A stretch of 64,000 nt of DNA. Source: Lutibacter citreus. GTDB lineage: Bacteria > Bacteroidota > Bacteroidia > Flavobacteriales > Flavobacteriaceae. A model generated the notes under the pieces. It worked only from the letters and a program-made list of their open reading frames with translations. It was not told the DNA's origin and searched no databases. This document shows positions 53,533 through 62,654 of the stretch, piece by piece. The stretch lies in contig NZ_QEIH01000006.1 in NCBI RefSeq assembly GCF_003260195.1, positions 1 to 64,000 on the forward strand, written 5' to 3'. Numbering within the stretch: the stretch's first letter is position 1; every line of letters starts with the position of its first letter. A program made the position numbers and the translations under genes.

Positions 53533-55770
53533 TTAATTTAATTTATACCTAAGTCCTGTATAATACATACTTCCAAAAATTGGACCATATACTAAAGTAG
53601 TATCAAAATGTGCTCCAAACGGGTTTTCCGCACTTATTACAGGATTTTCTTGTTTAATATTTGTAATGTTCTCTCCTCCAAAATAAACTTCTAATTTAGG
53701 TGAGAATACTTTTGTTACTTGCATATTTAGAGTTGCCAAAGTTGACGAATACTTATTTAATTGATATTCTACATCACTAAACTCTGTTGAAGGAAATCGC
53801 TGTTTGCTTAGCCAATTAAAGGTTCCATCAAATTTCCAGTGGCTTCCATTTTTTTTTAATGAAGTTTCATAAGAGGCATTTGCAAATATTCTACTTCTAG
53901 GAATTAAAGGTGACAACTTTTTTCCCGATTTATATTGAGTTTTAACATCATAATATTTGTATGCTAGTTTTAAGTTAAATTTATTAAAAGGATTGTATGA
54001 AAACTCTGCCTGAAAACTATCTGAATAACTTTCTCCTTCTAAATTATAAAAACTAATTTCTTTTGAAATTTCCCAATCTACAACTACCTGATTTTTAAAA
54101 TCTGTTCTATAAAAATCTATATTTAAGTCTGCTTTTCTTCCAAACAAATTGAAACCTTGCAAATATGAAACACCATAATTCCAGGCAATTTCAGGATCCA
54201 AACCATATATTTTCCCTCCTGAATTTAAAATATTAATAGTTCTTGAAGTTGCAAACATTTTTTGATTTTCCGCAAAAATATTAGCACTTCTTTTCCCTCT
54301 CCCAAATGAAGCTCTTAAAGCCGATTTCTCCCAACGTGAATATCTTATATGAAACCTTGGCGTTACAAAAGTCCCTAATAAATTATTATGATCAATTCTT
54401 ATTCCCGCAGACATATTAATAGCTCCTAAATCATCATAATTATATTCAAAATATCCATCTACATTATTTTCATTTCTATAATAAATATCATTTAAAACTA
54501 TTTCATCATATTTATCATACGAAAATCCAACACCAGTTTTAATCTTATGCCTAGAATCAGAAATAATGGTATTATAAATAAGATTTGAATATACACTCTG
54601 TTGTATAATATTAAAATTATTTAACCCAAAATAAGAATCTTGTTTATGATTGCTATATGCCATCTGCAAACCAATACTCTGATAAGGAATATTTGGATTT
54701 ACATAACCTAATTTAAAAGACACTTCCAATCTTTCTGTATTAATTTCACTTCCCCAAAAATTAGTAGTTAATTTATCTTTTTCAGGACTAAAGCTAACCT
54801 GCCCAGATTGTTTTTCATCTTTTAAATATCTTAAATTTAAAAAACTCACAAAACCAGTTTCTGTATTAGTATATTGCCAACGGTTCATTACATTTATTTG
54901 CTTAGCCAATGGAATATCTAAAAATGAATCGTTATTATTATCTATTTTTTTATCTCTAAGATTTCCATGTAAATATAAACCTGAACTCCATTTTTCACTT
55001 AGTTTTTTATTTAAATGCGTATTCAACTCCAACCTGCCGTTAGCAGAAGCATAAGCATTTACAAATAATCTATCATCTGAAATTGGTTTTTTAAGTTCTG
55101 CATTAATTTGCCCCGCAATACTTTCAAAACCGTTTACAACACTTCCAGTTCCTTTTGTAATTTGAATACTTTCAACCCAAGTTCCAGGAATAAAACTCAT
55201 ACCGTATGCTTGTGAAGCACCACGAATTGAAGGTATATTTTCAGTAGTAATTAAAATATTTGGGCTGGTTAATCCTAACATTTTTATTTGGCGAGTTCCC
55301 GAAACTGCATCAGAAAAATTAACATCTATAGATGGGTTAGTTTCAAAACTTTCTGCCAAATTACAGCAAGCAGCTTTTAATAATTCATCACTACTAACGT
55401 TAATTACATTTAGCGATTTTAAATACGAAACTGATGAAGATTTTTTTTGTTGTGTTAATACAACTTCATCTAACATACTTTTTGGTTTTAACCAATGTTT
55501 AATTTTGGCTGAATTATTCACCAAAATTGTATCTGTTTTAAAGCCAATATAACTCACAACTAGCTTAGTGTACTCTTTTTTATATGGTAAATTAAATGCC
55601 CCTTTAAGATCTGTTACAGCACCAATAGATTGGTTTAACCAGTAAACATTTGCTCCTGGCAATACTGCTTTTTTATTGTCCGGATCCTCTTCATAAATAG
55701 TTCCTTTTAACCGCTCTTGCGAAAAAATAAATAAGGGAACTATAAACAATAGATATAGTATTTTTTTCAT
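53533..55770 (-). CDS. TonB-dependent outer-membrane receptor (metal-associated locus)
   Basis: 745 residues: signal peptide (MKKILYLLFIVPLFIFSQ), carboxypeptidase-regulatory-like domain (about 20-95, GAVTDLKGAFNLPY), plug domain (about 115-220, AAGCCN-like region AACCNLAESFETNPSIDV, then GSVVNGFESIAGQINAEL) and a barrel ending YYTGLRYKLN. The CCNLAESFETN segment with its Cys-Cys is typical of receptors found next to HMA and HYC_CC_PP proteins. The substrate is probably a metal or metal complex, inferred from neighbours. Downstream of a broken HYC_CC_PP gene. Confidence 0.9.
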   Translation of the reverse strand: MKKILYLLFIVPLFIFSQERLKGTIYEEDPDNKKAVLPGANVYWLNQSIGAVTDLKGAFNLPYKKEYTKLVVSYIGFKTDTILVNNSAKIKHWLKPKSMLDEVVLTQQKKSSSVSYLKSLNVINVSSDELLKAACCNLAESFETNPSIDVNFSDAVSGTRQIKMLGLTSPNILITTENIPSIRGASQAYGMSFIPGTWVESIQITKGTGSVVNGFESIAGQINAELKKPISDDRLFVNAYASANGRLELNTHLNKKLSEKWSSGLYLHGNLRDKKIDNNNDSFLDIPLAKQINVMNRWQYTNTETGFVSFLNLRYLKDEKQSGQVSFSPEKDKLTTNFWGSEINTERLEVSFKLGYVNPNIPYQSIGLQMAYSNHKQDSYFGLNNFNIIQQSVYSNLIYNTIISDSRHKIKTGVGFSYDKYDEIVLNDIYYRNENNVDGYFEYNYDDLGAINMSAGIRIDHNNLLGTFVTPRFHIRYSRWEKSALRASFGRGKRSANIFAENQKMFATSRTINILNSGGKIYGLDPEIAWNYGVSYLQGFNLFGRKADLNIDFYRTDFKNQVVVDWEISKEISFYNLEGESYSDSFQAEFSYNPFNKFNLKLAYKYYDVKTQYKSGKKLSPLIPRSRIFANASYETSLKKNGSHWKFDGTFNWLSKQRFPSTEFSDVEYQLNKYSSTLATLNMQVTKVFSPKLEVYFGGENITNIKQENPVISAENPFGAHFDTTLVYGPIFGSMYYTGLRYKLN

Positions 55771-55847
55771 TCTTTTAATTTTAAATCATAATAATTCTAT
55801 TTCAAGGAGAATTATATAGTCCTTGATTAACTACAATTAATTTAAAA

Positions 55848-56094
55848 TCAAATTATATAAACTTGGTGTAATACGTGTATGTCTGCCACAACAATTGGTG
55901 GTATATACTCTTCAAAAGGTAAGGATTTATTTTGAAAACCTTCAAATAGATTCGCATAAGATTTAATAAATGAAGCTATAAATATCAACTAGAAAATCTC
56001 CACAATAATGCATATCAATTGTAAATGACATTGTAGATAAAAAAACTACGAATGCCATTATTATAGCTGATATTTTAAGTGTGAATTGCTTCAT
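55848..56094 (-). pseudogene. Broken HYC_CC_PP-family gene
   Basis: The first frame reads MKQFTLKISAIIMAFVVFLS, then TMSFTIDMHYCGDFLVD, a signal sequence and the HYC motif of this family, and stops at 55963. The C-terminal hallmark continues in another frame: SFIKSYANLFEGFQNKSLPF, EEYIPPIVVADIHVLHQVYI, with the PP motif, ending with TGA at 55848. The central cysteine-rich (CC) part, some tens of residues, is missing between them. So the gene has an internal deletion with frameshift. Intact members usually precede this kind of TonB receptor. A -7 element TAATTTTG lies just upstream (complement of 56103-56110). Confidence 0.8.
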
Positions 56095-56102
56095 TTTAAA
56101 TG

Positions 56103-56110
56103 CAAAATTA
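56103..56110 (-). promoter_or_regulatory. -7 element of the HYC/TonB-receptor/HMA unit
   Basis: TAATTTTG fits TAnnTTTG. The predicted start lies within a few bases of the pseudogene ATG at 56094. The remaining AT-rich DNA up to the Lrp gene (56348) shows no other gene. Confidence 0.5.
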
Positions 56111-56347
56111 CAAAATATTCTTATGAATATCTTATTAAAATTTAATTTACACCTTAAAACAAGAACTATTTTGTTAATAAAAACCAGCTCACTATGTTCT
56201 GAATAAAATTAATCACTTTTAAAATTAACCCCTCTTTTAATCCTTTTTTATATTATTTTTAAGAAGTTTATTCTATACATTTACCAAATATTATATTCTA
56301 ATTCTATTTAATAAAATTCATTTTTTAACAACCGAAAATAAATTTAA

Positions 56348-56827
56348 ATGAAAAAAAACCTAGACAAGACTGATCTTAAAATACTAGATATTTTACAAAA
56401 CGACTGTAGGATAACAACTAAAAAAATAGCTGAAAACTTAAATTTATCTACAACCGCAGTATTTGAGCGAATTAAGAAACTGGAAAATCAAGGATATATA
56501 GATAAGTACGTTGCTTTATTAAATGAACGCACCATAGGTTTAAAACAAACTATTTTTATTGGTGTAAAATTAAAAGGTCATACCAGAAGTTATTTACAGA
56601 AATTTTTAGCTCAAGTAGATGAATTCCCCGAAGTGTTGGAATGCTATCAGGTATCCGGGAATTTTGATTTTTTACTAAAAATTGTTCTGGCAGATATTGA
56701 TGCTTATGAAACCTTTGTACAAACTAAATTATCGCTTATTTCTGAACTTGGAAATGTGCATAGCTATATTGCAATAAAAAAAGGAAAAAACACAACAACA
56801 TTAGATTTAACTTCAATTGGTAATTAA
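56348..56827 (+). CDS. Lrp/AsnC-family transcriptional regulator
   Basis: 159 residues. N-terminal HTH (LDKTDLKILDILQNDCRITT, then KKIAENLNLSTTAVFERIKKLE) and C-terminal RAM/ACT-like ligand domain (VLECYQVSGNFDFLLKIVL). Such regulators respond to amino acids and oligomerise. It stands alone with its own terminator, so its targets cannot be inferred from position. Confidence 0.93.
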   Translation: MKKNLDKTDLKILDILQNDCRITTKKIAENLNLSTTAVFERIKKLENQGYIDKYVALLNERTIGLKQTIFIGVKLKGHTRSYLQKFLAQVDEFPEVLECYQVSGNFDFLLKIVLADIDAYETFVQTKLSLISELGNVHSYIAIKKGKNTTTLDLTSIGN

Positions 56828-56845
56828 AATTATTAATCACATTTA

Positions 56846-56884
56846 AACAAAAAAACAACTTTAAATAAAGTTGTTTTTTTGTTT
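56846..56884. terminator. Terminator after the Lrp gene
   Basis: AAACAAAAAAACAACTTT and AAAGTTGTTTTTTTGTTT form a perfect 18-bp stem around AAAT. It can serve both the Lrp gene and the facing PepSY gene. Confidence 0.85.
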
Positions 56885-56902
56885 AATTTTTTTACTAACT
56901 AA

Positions 56903-57418
56903 TTATAAAAATAGCATAACTATAGTTAAAATAATCCCTCCTAAAGTATAGTACAATCCTTTTTTAAAAACCTTAGTTTTGGGTAGAAACATCCAAAATG
57001 CAGAAATAGAAAAGAAAAACAACGAGACTCCAAAAAATACATTTAGATAAAATAAAGGTTGTTTTGTAGTTGCTTTATGTAAATGAACAAACTTCTCTAA
57101 AATATAAGGAAATTCTTTAGAAGTATAATTTACTAAACCTGTTTCCTTATTATATGTTCCATTATTAAAATAAACCAAATCCCCTTCAGTTTTTGTGATT
57201 TTAAAATCACGTATTCTTAAGGCCCTACCAATCTTATTAATTTCAGTATTTGGCTGCAATTTTTTTTCTACCTTTTTTTCTACTTTTAAAAATTCTGTTT
57301 CTCTAAAAATTAAAATAACACCACTTATGGCATATACTGTCATAATTCCCGCTAAGAAAAACCCTAAATAACGGTGTACAACTCTCATATAGAAACCTGT
57401 AGACTTACTTTTACTCAT
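56903..57418 (-). CDS. PepSY-associated membrane protein
   Basis: 171 residues with an N-terminal helix (RYLGFFLAGIMTVYAISGVIL) preceded by VVHRY, a periplasmic PepSY-like section (about 40-110) and two C-terminal helices (FYLNVFFGVSLFFFSISAFW and GLYYTLGGIILTIVMLFL). Short relatives of the PepSY_TM family often sit beside TonB receptors in Bacteroidetes and may be linked to metal reduction. It follows the 889-residue outer-membrane receptor by 11 nt and is last in that unit. Confidence 0.8.
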   Translation of the reverse strand: MSKSKSTGFYMRVVHRYLGFFLAGIMTVYAISGVILIFRETEFLKVEKKVEKKLQPNTEINKIGRALRIRDFKITKTEGDLVYFNNGTYNKETGLVNYTSKEFPYILEKFVHLHKATTKQPLFYLNVFFGVSLFFFSISAFWMFLPKTKVFKKGLYYTLGGIILTIVMLFL

Positions 57419-57429
57419 TTTATTTAAAT

Positions 57430-60099
57430 TTATAAATTATATTTTACTGACAGCATTACAATTCTAGGCTGTATATAGTATAAAGAGGTAGCATTACTAT
57501 CAACAATTTGATTGTAACTATCTCTATTTATTGTTTTATTATTAGTTAAATTATTTGCCGAAAGCTTAAACTCCCACTTACTATCTTTTTGCTGATAGTA
57601 TAAATTAGCATTTAAAAATGAATAGGTATTTTTAACAGTATCTTCATCATTTCTATAGTTATAATAACTGTAGTCTGCTGTTAATATAAAGTTCTTTAAA
57701 AAACCTATTTCAATATTCCCAAAAGGTCTATCTGTTGTACTTCCAGTGTTTGAATACTCATTAAATGACTTTTCAAATCCTATTTCAAAATTTGGAGCAT
57801 CTTTAAACTTAGTAGCTACGCTTGCCTGATAATTATGATTAAATGTTTTTGATTCTATTTGTTCATTATTTACAATATTATTAAATATTGAATTGGTAGC
57901 ACTAGCTCTAAAATTAGTCTTTAACTTATTATACGTTTTCCCATATCTAAAATTAGCTGAGAAAGTTTCATCAGCAAAAATAGAATTAACAGGAAATGAA
58001 ATTCTATCAACACCAATTAGCTCGCTATTGTTTTTTATCCCATCAACATTTTTTGTATAATTAATTGAAGCTTGAATGTTTGTAAATGAAAACATACTAA
58101 AACTAAAATAGCTTAATGAATATTTATGACGAAGTGAATTTTCAATATCTCTATTTCCTCTTTTTAACGATCTATAATTATCAAGAACATAACCTTCGGA
58201 AACATTATTTATATCTGAAAATTGAGATGTTATTGAATAGTTAAACCTCAAACTTTCTGAAGATTTAAACTGTAATCTAGCATAAACATCTGGTAATAAC
58301 ATTGTTAAATCATCTTTATTTACAGACCCCAATTGTGTATCTTTTATTGAATATTGATGTAAACTTACACCTGGTTGAAAAGTAAGTATACCCGAAACCA
58401 TTTTGTAATTTGCACCGATAAAGATATCAGAAAAATTATACTTTACATCATTATTTAAAGATGAATCTGTAAAATTTAATGAGGTACCATCATCTAACTT
58501 TTGTGAAATATTCGAATCAAAATTCTGTCCGCTAAAAGTTGTTCCTAATGATATATTAATATTACTTTTTGGAGTTAGCAGATAGTAATAATCAAATTTT
58601 GCATCAAACTTATTAGTGCTTGTTTTTTGTTCCTGAACAATATTAAATAACTCTTCAGAATCTGAAGAAGGTATTGCTTGAAACGGCTGTGTTGAAGCTA
58701 ATGAATTATACAATGGCTGATCTTTTTCATATAAATGTTGCACCTCAGCACTAAAAATATTTTTATCATCAATAGTATAATACAAGTTAAAATTCTGATT
58801 TAACGAAACTGGTTTTTCCTCTAAATTGGTATCTAAAGATCCTCTATTTGTTGAAGTCACATCATTAAATTCAGTTTGTTCAGAAATTTTACCAAAAATA
58901 TCATAATCTATATGAACGTTGGTATTTGGCCTATAAGTTGTACTAAATTTTAACAAACCTAATTTGCTTTTTTGAACCGCTGAATTTTCACTTCCCTCAA
59001 TTAAACCAGATTTATTATATATAGTATTTGATTGCGTAAAAATATCAGTCTCAGATTGATTTATAATTGCAAATCCATTAAAATCAACAGTCTTCTTTGG
59101 TACTAAACTAAAGTTTACCGCTCCAAACTTTGAAATAATTTCTTGAGCTCTATTGTTTTGAGTTGTTAAAAAACCAAGGCCACCAGATTGTATATTAAAA
59201 CTTGTACCGCTTCCTCTCATTGCCCCTCTTAACCCTCCGGTAAATCTAAAATAATCCCTCATTGTAAAAGGTGTTTCACCTATATTATTAATATCCCCTA
59301 AAATATTAACACTTTTCTCTTTACTATAATAGAATAATTTTGGTTTAACAATATATTTTTCATTTTCACCTGCTCCTGCATTTACTTCACCAAACCAAAA
59401 TCTATCTTTTCCTATTTTCAATCTAATATTTAAAGCAATATTATCTTCATTATTGGTTACACCTCGCATTCCTGCAACTTCATTATAATTTTTTAACACC
59501 TCTACTTTATCAATTGCACTTGCCGGAATATTTTGAGTTGCCAGCTTAGAATCTCCATCAAAAAATTCTTTTCCTTCCACTAAAACTTTTTGAACCTTTT
59601 TACCTTCAACTTCTACCTCTCCATTATCATCAATATCAATACCAGGTAACTTTTTAAGAACATCTTCCAACTTTTTTTCTTTACCTGAAGTAAACGAATC
59701 TGTATTATAAACAATTGTATCACCTACAATTTTTACAGGCATTTCATAGGTTATTTCTACGGTACTTAACTCCTCACTAGATTCAGATAAAACAATATTT
59801 TTTACAATATCATCTGAAGTATCTTCAACAAGTATATCTATATTTTTAGTATCAAACCCCAAATAACTAGCTTTAAGAGTATAACTTTCGCCTTGCTCTA
59901 AACTTAACTTATAATTCCCTTTTGAATCTGTTATAGAGTAAGATTGTAAAAATTGAGTTCCCTTTTTAAAGGCTATAACATTTGCCATTTCCAAAGGATT
60001 TCCATCTTCATCATTAATTACGCCTTCTAATTTTACATTTTGCGCTATTAAAAGAAATGGTGTAATTAAAAATAGCATAACAACTGTATACTTATTCAT
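57430..60099 (-). CDS. Outer-membrane TonB-receptor-like beta-barrel protein
   Basis: 889 residues: signal peptide (MNKYTVVMLFLITPFLLIAQ), carboxypeptidase-regulatory-like beta-sandwich (about 20-110, EDGNPLEMANVIAFKKG), plug-like segment (about 125-215, KKLPGIDIDDNGEVEVEGKK, then VLVEGKEFFDGDSK and IDKVEVLKNYNEV), then a large barrel ending YIQPRIVMLSVKYNL. This is the plug-type seen in outer-membrane beta-barrel proteins paired with GLPGLI proteins; a classical TonB box is not obvious. Encoded between the GLPGLI gene and the PepSY gene. Substrate unknown. Confidence 0.87.
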   Translation of the reverse strand: MNKYTVVMLFLITPFLLIAQNVKLEGVINDEDGNPLEMANVIAFKKGTQFLQSYSITDSKGNYKLSLEQGESYTLKASYLGFDTKNIDILVEDTSDDIVKNIVLSESSEELSTVEITYEMPVKIVGDTIVYNTDSFTSGKEKKLEDVLKKLPGIDIDDNGEVEVEGKKVQKVLVEGKEFFDGDSKLATQNIPASAIDKVEVLKNYNEVAGMRGVTNNEDNIALNIRLKIGKDRFWFGEVNAGAGENEKYIVKPKLFYYSKEKSVNILGDINNIGETPFTMRDYFRFTGGLRGAMRGSGTSFNIQSGGLGFLTTQNNRAQEIISKFGAVNFSLVPKKTVDFNGFAIINQSETDIFTQSNTIYNKSGLIEGSENSAVQKSKLGLLKFSTTYRPNTNVHIDYDIFGKISEQTEFNDVTSTNRGSLDTNLEEKPVSLNQNFNLYYTIDDKNIFSAEVQHLYEKDQPLYNSLASTQPFQAIPSSDSEELFNIVQEQKTSTNKFDAKFDYYYLLTPKSNINISLGTTFSGQNFDSNISQKLDDGTSLNFTDSSLNNDVKYNFSDIFIGANYKMVSGILTFQPGVSLHQYSIKDTQLGSVNKDDLTMLLPDVYARLQFKSSESLRFNYSITSQFSDINNVSEGYVLDNYRSLKRGNRDIENSLRHKYSLSYFSFSMFSFTNIQASINYTKNVDGIKNNSELIGVDRISFPVNSIFADETFSANFRYGKTYNKLKTNFRASATNSIFNNIVNNEQIESKTFNHNYQASVATKFKDAPNFEIGFEKSFNEYSNTGSTTDRPFGNIEIGFLKNFILTADYSYYNYRNDEDTVKNTYSFLNANLYYQQKDSKWEFKLSANNLTNNKTINRDSYNQIVDSNATSLYYIQPRIVMLSVKYNL

Positions 60100-60164
60100 T
60101 ATAAAAATATTTTATTTAAATTAAAAATTATAGCTTTTGAGTATGCATTAAATTACTTATAATT

Positions 60165-61043
60165 TTAACCACGCATTCTCATTCCAGGACCATCATGACC
60201 TCCTTTTTCACGTTCATTTCTAAATCGCTCACGCATCTCTTTCATTTTTTCTCCAATGATTTTATCATATTCTTTCTGGCTAACAATCTTTCCTTTTTTA
60301 GGTTCTTTAATCTCAACTTTATCTTTTGGGTTCATTACAATTTTTGTACATAAAATATTTGTATTACCATATGCCACTTCCAAAATTAAACCAGGCAAAC
60401 CCCAAAAATCATCAGGACCGTGACTTACAGGGATTCCCAATGTGTACCAAGCAGTTACAATAACTTGTTCCATCTCTGGTTCCTGTTCCTCTTTATCATC
60501 TTCTTTTTTATTACCTTCAGGTCCTCTTCTACCAAACCTCATTTCTGTATTTTTAACAGCCATTTCTATAACTGTTGTTGCTTTAAAACATAAATTTTGA
60601 CCAATCATTTTTGTATCCTGCTCCATTTTCCAATCGTACGTTTTTAAACCGTCACTTATAAGAAAATTCTTACCACTAAATTCACTTTCTTTTTTGGATA
60701 CTTTTGTTTGTATATTCTTATAATGATTTCCTGCAGCGCCACCGCCCATCATCATACGCATTCCTCCACCTCCTGGACCACCACCCATCTGCTCTAACTT
60801 TTCTTCTTCTTTATATATTGATGCTGTTTTATTAAAGGTTAAAACAAAGGTTTTTTCTAAAAACCCTTTCATACGTTCCTTTATCATTTTTATTCTATCA
60901 GCTGGTATACCGGTTCCCGAAAAATCCATATCCATTGTAGATTTTGTTTGGTAAATGGCTTTTCCTTGAAAATCTTGAGCACTTAATGATGAGATTGCAA
61001 ACAACATTAAAATTGGAAGACTTTTTATAACGATATTTTTCAT
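60165..61043 (-). CDS. GLPGLI family protein
   Basis: 292 residues with signal peptide (MKNIVIKSLPILMLFAISSL, then SAQ). The naming motif is present as FWGLPGLILEVAYGN near residue 215. Other features are a Gly/Met-rich stretch (GGGPGGGGMRMMMGGG) and a charged C-terminus ending GMRMRG. GLPGLI proteins are secreted, found only in Bacteroidetes, and almost always precede a barrel protein like the one encoded here. Their function is not established; a role as porter accessory has been proposed. The promoter -7 element is TATATTTG (complement of 61072-61079). Confidence 0.9.
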   Translation of the reverse strand: MKNIVIKSLPILMLFAISSLSAQDFQGKAIYQTKSTMDMDFSGTGIPADRIKMIKERMKGFLEKTFVLTFNKTASIYKEEEKLEQMGGGPGGGGMRMMMGGGAAGNHYKNIQTKVSKKESEFSGKNFLISDGLKTYDWKMEQDTKMIGQNLCFKATTVIEMAVKNTEMRFGRRGPEGNKKEDDKEEQEPEMEQVIVTAWYTLGIPVSHGPDDFWGLPGLILEVAYGNTNILCTKIVMNPKDKVEIKEPKKGKIVSQKEYDKIIGEKMKEMRERFRNEREKGGHDGPGMRMRG

Positions 61044-61071
61044 TTTCTGAGATGTTTTTTTTATTACAGAA

Positions 61072-61079
61072 CAAATATA
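61072..61079 (-). promoter_or_regulatory. -7 element of the GLPGLI operon
   Basis: TATATTTG on the minus strand, a perfect TAnnTTTG, 29 nt before the gene. The four 10-bp repeats lie 12-51 bp further upstream, where an activator of the OmpR type would bind. Confidence 0.6.
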
Positions 61080-61090
61080 GTTTCAATTTA

Positions 61091-61130
61091 AGTAAACCAT
61101 AGTTAATTAATGTTAACTACTGTTAACCGG
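61091..61130 (+). promoter_or_regulatory. Four tandem 10-bp operator-like repeats
   Basis: The sequence divides cleanly into agtaaaccat, agttaattaa, tgttaactac and tgttaaccgg, consensus wGTtAAyynn, with exact 10-bp phasing. Two copies contain the palindrome GTTAAC. The position between divergent promoters of the GLPGLI operon and the two-component genes suggests binding by the OmpR-type regulator at 62647-63330. Confidence 0.6.
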
Positions 61131-61162
61131 TTGTGATATTAATATATGTATAACTATCTTTG
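61131..61162 (+). promoter_or_regulatory. Promoter of the two-component system
   Basis: TTG at 61131-61133 and TATCTTTG at 61155-61162 are 21 bp apart. The kinase ATG begins only 5 nt after the -7 element, so the mRNA would be leaderless or nearly so, unless the true start lies downstream. Confidence 0.6.
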
Positions 61163-61166
61163 AGAT

Positions 61167-62654
61167 ATGAACAACAAGCGATATCAATGGATTATTTATC
61201 TAATTGCAAGTGTAATTGTAATTACTCTTGCTGTACAGGTTTATTGGAATTATCGAGAATATCAAAATAATAAAAAGCAATTAATTAATAGAATTAGACA
61301 AAGTTTAGACAATTCTGTTGAAGATTATTTTGCCAACTTAACAAAGTCTAGTTTTATTATAACTTCAAACGACTCTATTAATTCAGAGAAAAAAAATGAC
61401 ACTATAAAATTTCGTACTAAATCCCGAAAACTTATGTTTCAAAAGGTTGATAGCACCTTACAAAAACTAAGAAAAAAGGATAGCACTAAGGTGATTTTTA
61501 TAGGAAAATCAGATTCTAAATCCAATCAGAAAGAAGGCAAAAAATTTCCATATTTTAGAGGTCCCGATCAATTTATACAAAATCTTGATAGCATTATCTC
61601 TAAAGTTGTTGTTTCATTTTCCAAAGACACTTTAAATATTTATAAATTAAATTCTTATTTAAAAACAGAGTTTAAAAGACAAAATATAAATGTTAAATAC
61701 GCCTTAAATTTAAGATACCATCACTGGTTTGAAGTTGATAAAACTGAGATTAAAACACAATCTATAAACTTAGAAAACTTTCCAGAAAAGCATTTAACAG
61801 TAACAAATAAATCTCATTATTTACCACATGGAAGTAAACTTGAAATTTATTTTACAAACACAACAAAAGATGTACTTAGAGACTCTTTAGTGAGTATTTT
61901 ATTATCGTTATTATTATCCGCTAGTATTATTGCTAGTGTTATTTATTTACTTAAAACAATTAACAGTCAAAAACAATTATCTGAAGTTAAAAACGATTTA
62001 ATAAGTAATATTACACACGAATTTAAAACCCCAATTGCAACTATTTCAACGGTTCTTGAAGCAATGAAAAGTTTTAATGCATTAGAAGACAAATCAAAAT
62101 CAGAAAAATACGTAGAAATGGCAACTGCACAGACTTCTAAATTAAATTTAATGGTTGAAAAACTATTAGAAACTGCCTCCTTAAAACATGAAGATTTAAA
62201 ACTATCAAAAGACGTTATTATTGTTAATGAATTATTAGAAAGTATTGTTAAAAAATACCGAGTTTTAAACCCTGAAAAACAATTTAATTTCAGTAATAAG
62301 AATGGAGACATTACTGTAAATGCTGATATCTTTCATTTTGAAAATGCCATTTCAAATATTATTGACAATGCCGTAAAATATGGCGGAAACAATATATATA
62401 CAGAACAAAATAAAACTAACAATGGAGTAGAAATTTTAATTTGGGACAATGGAGAAGGAATTCCTAAAAACCAAAAAGATAAAGTTTTTGAGCAATTTTA
62501 CAGAATCCCCAAAGGCAATACGCATAACGTAAAAGGCTTTGGAATTGGATTGTATTACACAAAAAAAATTATAAATCAACATAACGGAAAAATTTCAATA
62601 ATCTACAATTCAAAAGGTGAAACCGTTTTTAAAATTGAATTACCAAATGAATAA
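61167..62654 (+). CDS. Sensor histidine kinase (HisKA type)
   Basis: 495 residues. First membrane helix about 8-28 (WIIYLIASVIVITLAVQVYW), periplasmic sensor region about 30-245 with no recognised family, second helix about 245-266 (LVSILLSLLLSASIIASVIY), then HisKA with phospho-His in SNITHEFKTPIATIS and HATPase with NIIDNAVKYGG, DNGEGIP and GFGIGLYY. Its stop overlaps the start of the response regulator by 8 nt, so the pair is co-translated. It is divergent from the GLPGLI/receptor operon, its probable target. Confidence 0.93.
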   Translation: MNNKRYQWIIYLIASVIVITLAVQVYWNYREYQNNKKQLINRIRQSLDNSVEDYFANLTKSSFIITSNDSINSEKKNDTIKFRTKSRKLMFQKVDSTLQKLRKKDSTKVIFIGKSDSKSNQKEGKKFPYFRGPDQFIQNLDSIISKVVVSFSKDTLNIYKLNSYLKTEFKRQNINVKYALNLRYHHWFEVDKTEIKTQSINLENFPEKHLTVTNKSHYLPHGSKLEIYFTNTTKDVLRDSLVSILLSLLLSASIIASVIYLLKTINSQKQLSEVKNDLISNITHEFKTPIATISTVLEAMKSFNALEDKSKSEKYVEMATAQTSKLNLMVEKLLETASLKHEDLKLSKDVIIVNELLESIVKKYRVLNPEKQFNFSNKNGDITVNADIFHFENAISNIIDNAVKYGGNNIYTEQNKTNNGVEILIWDNGEGIPKNQKDKVFEQFYRIPKGNTHNVKGFGIGLYYTKKIINQHNGKISIIYNSKGETVFKIELPNE

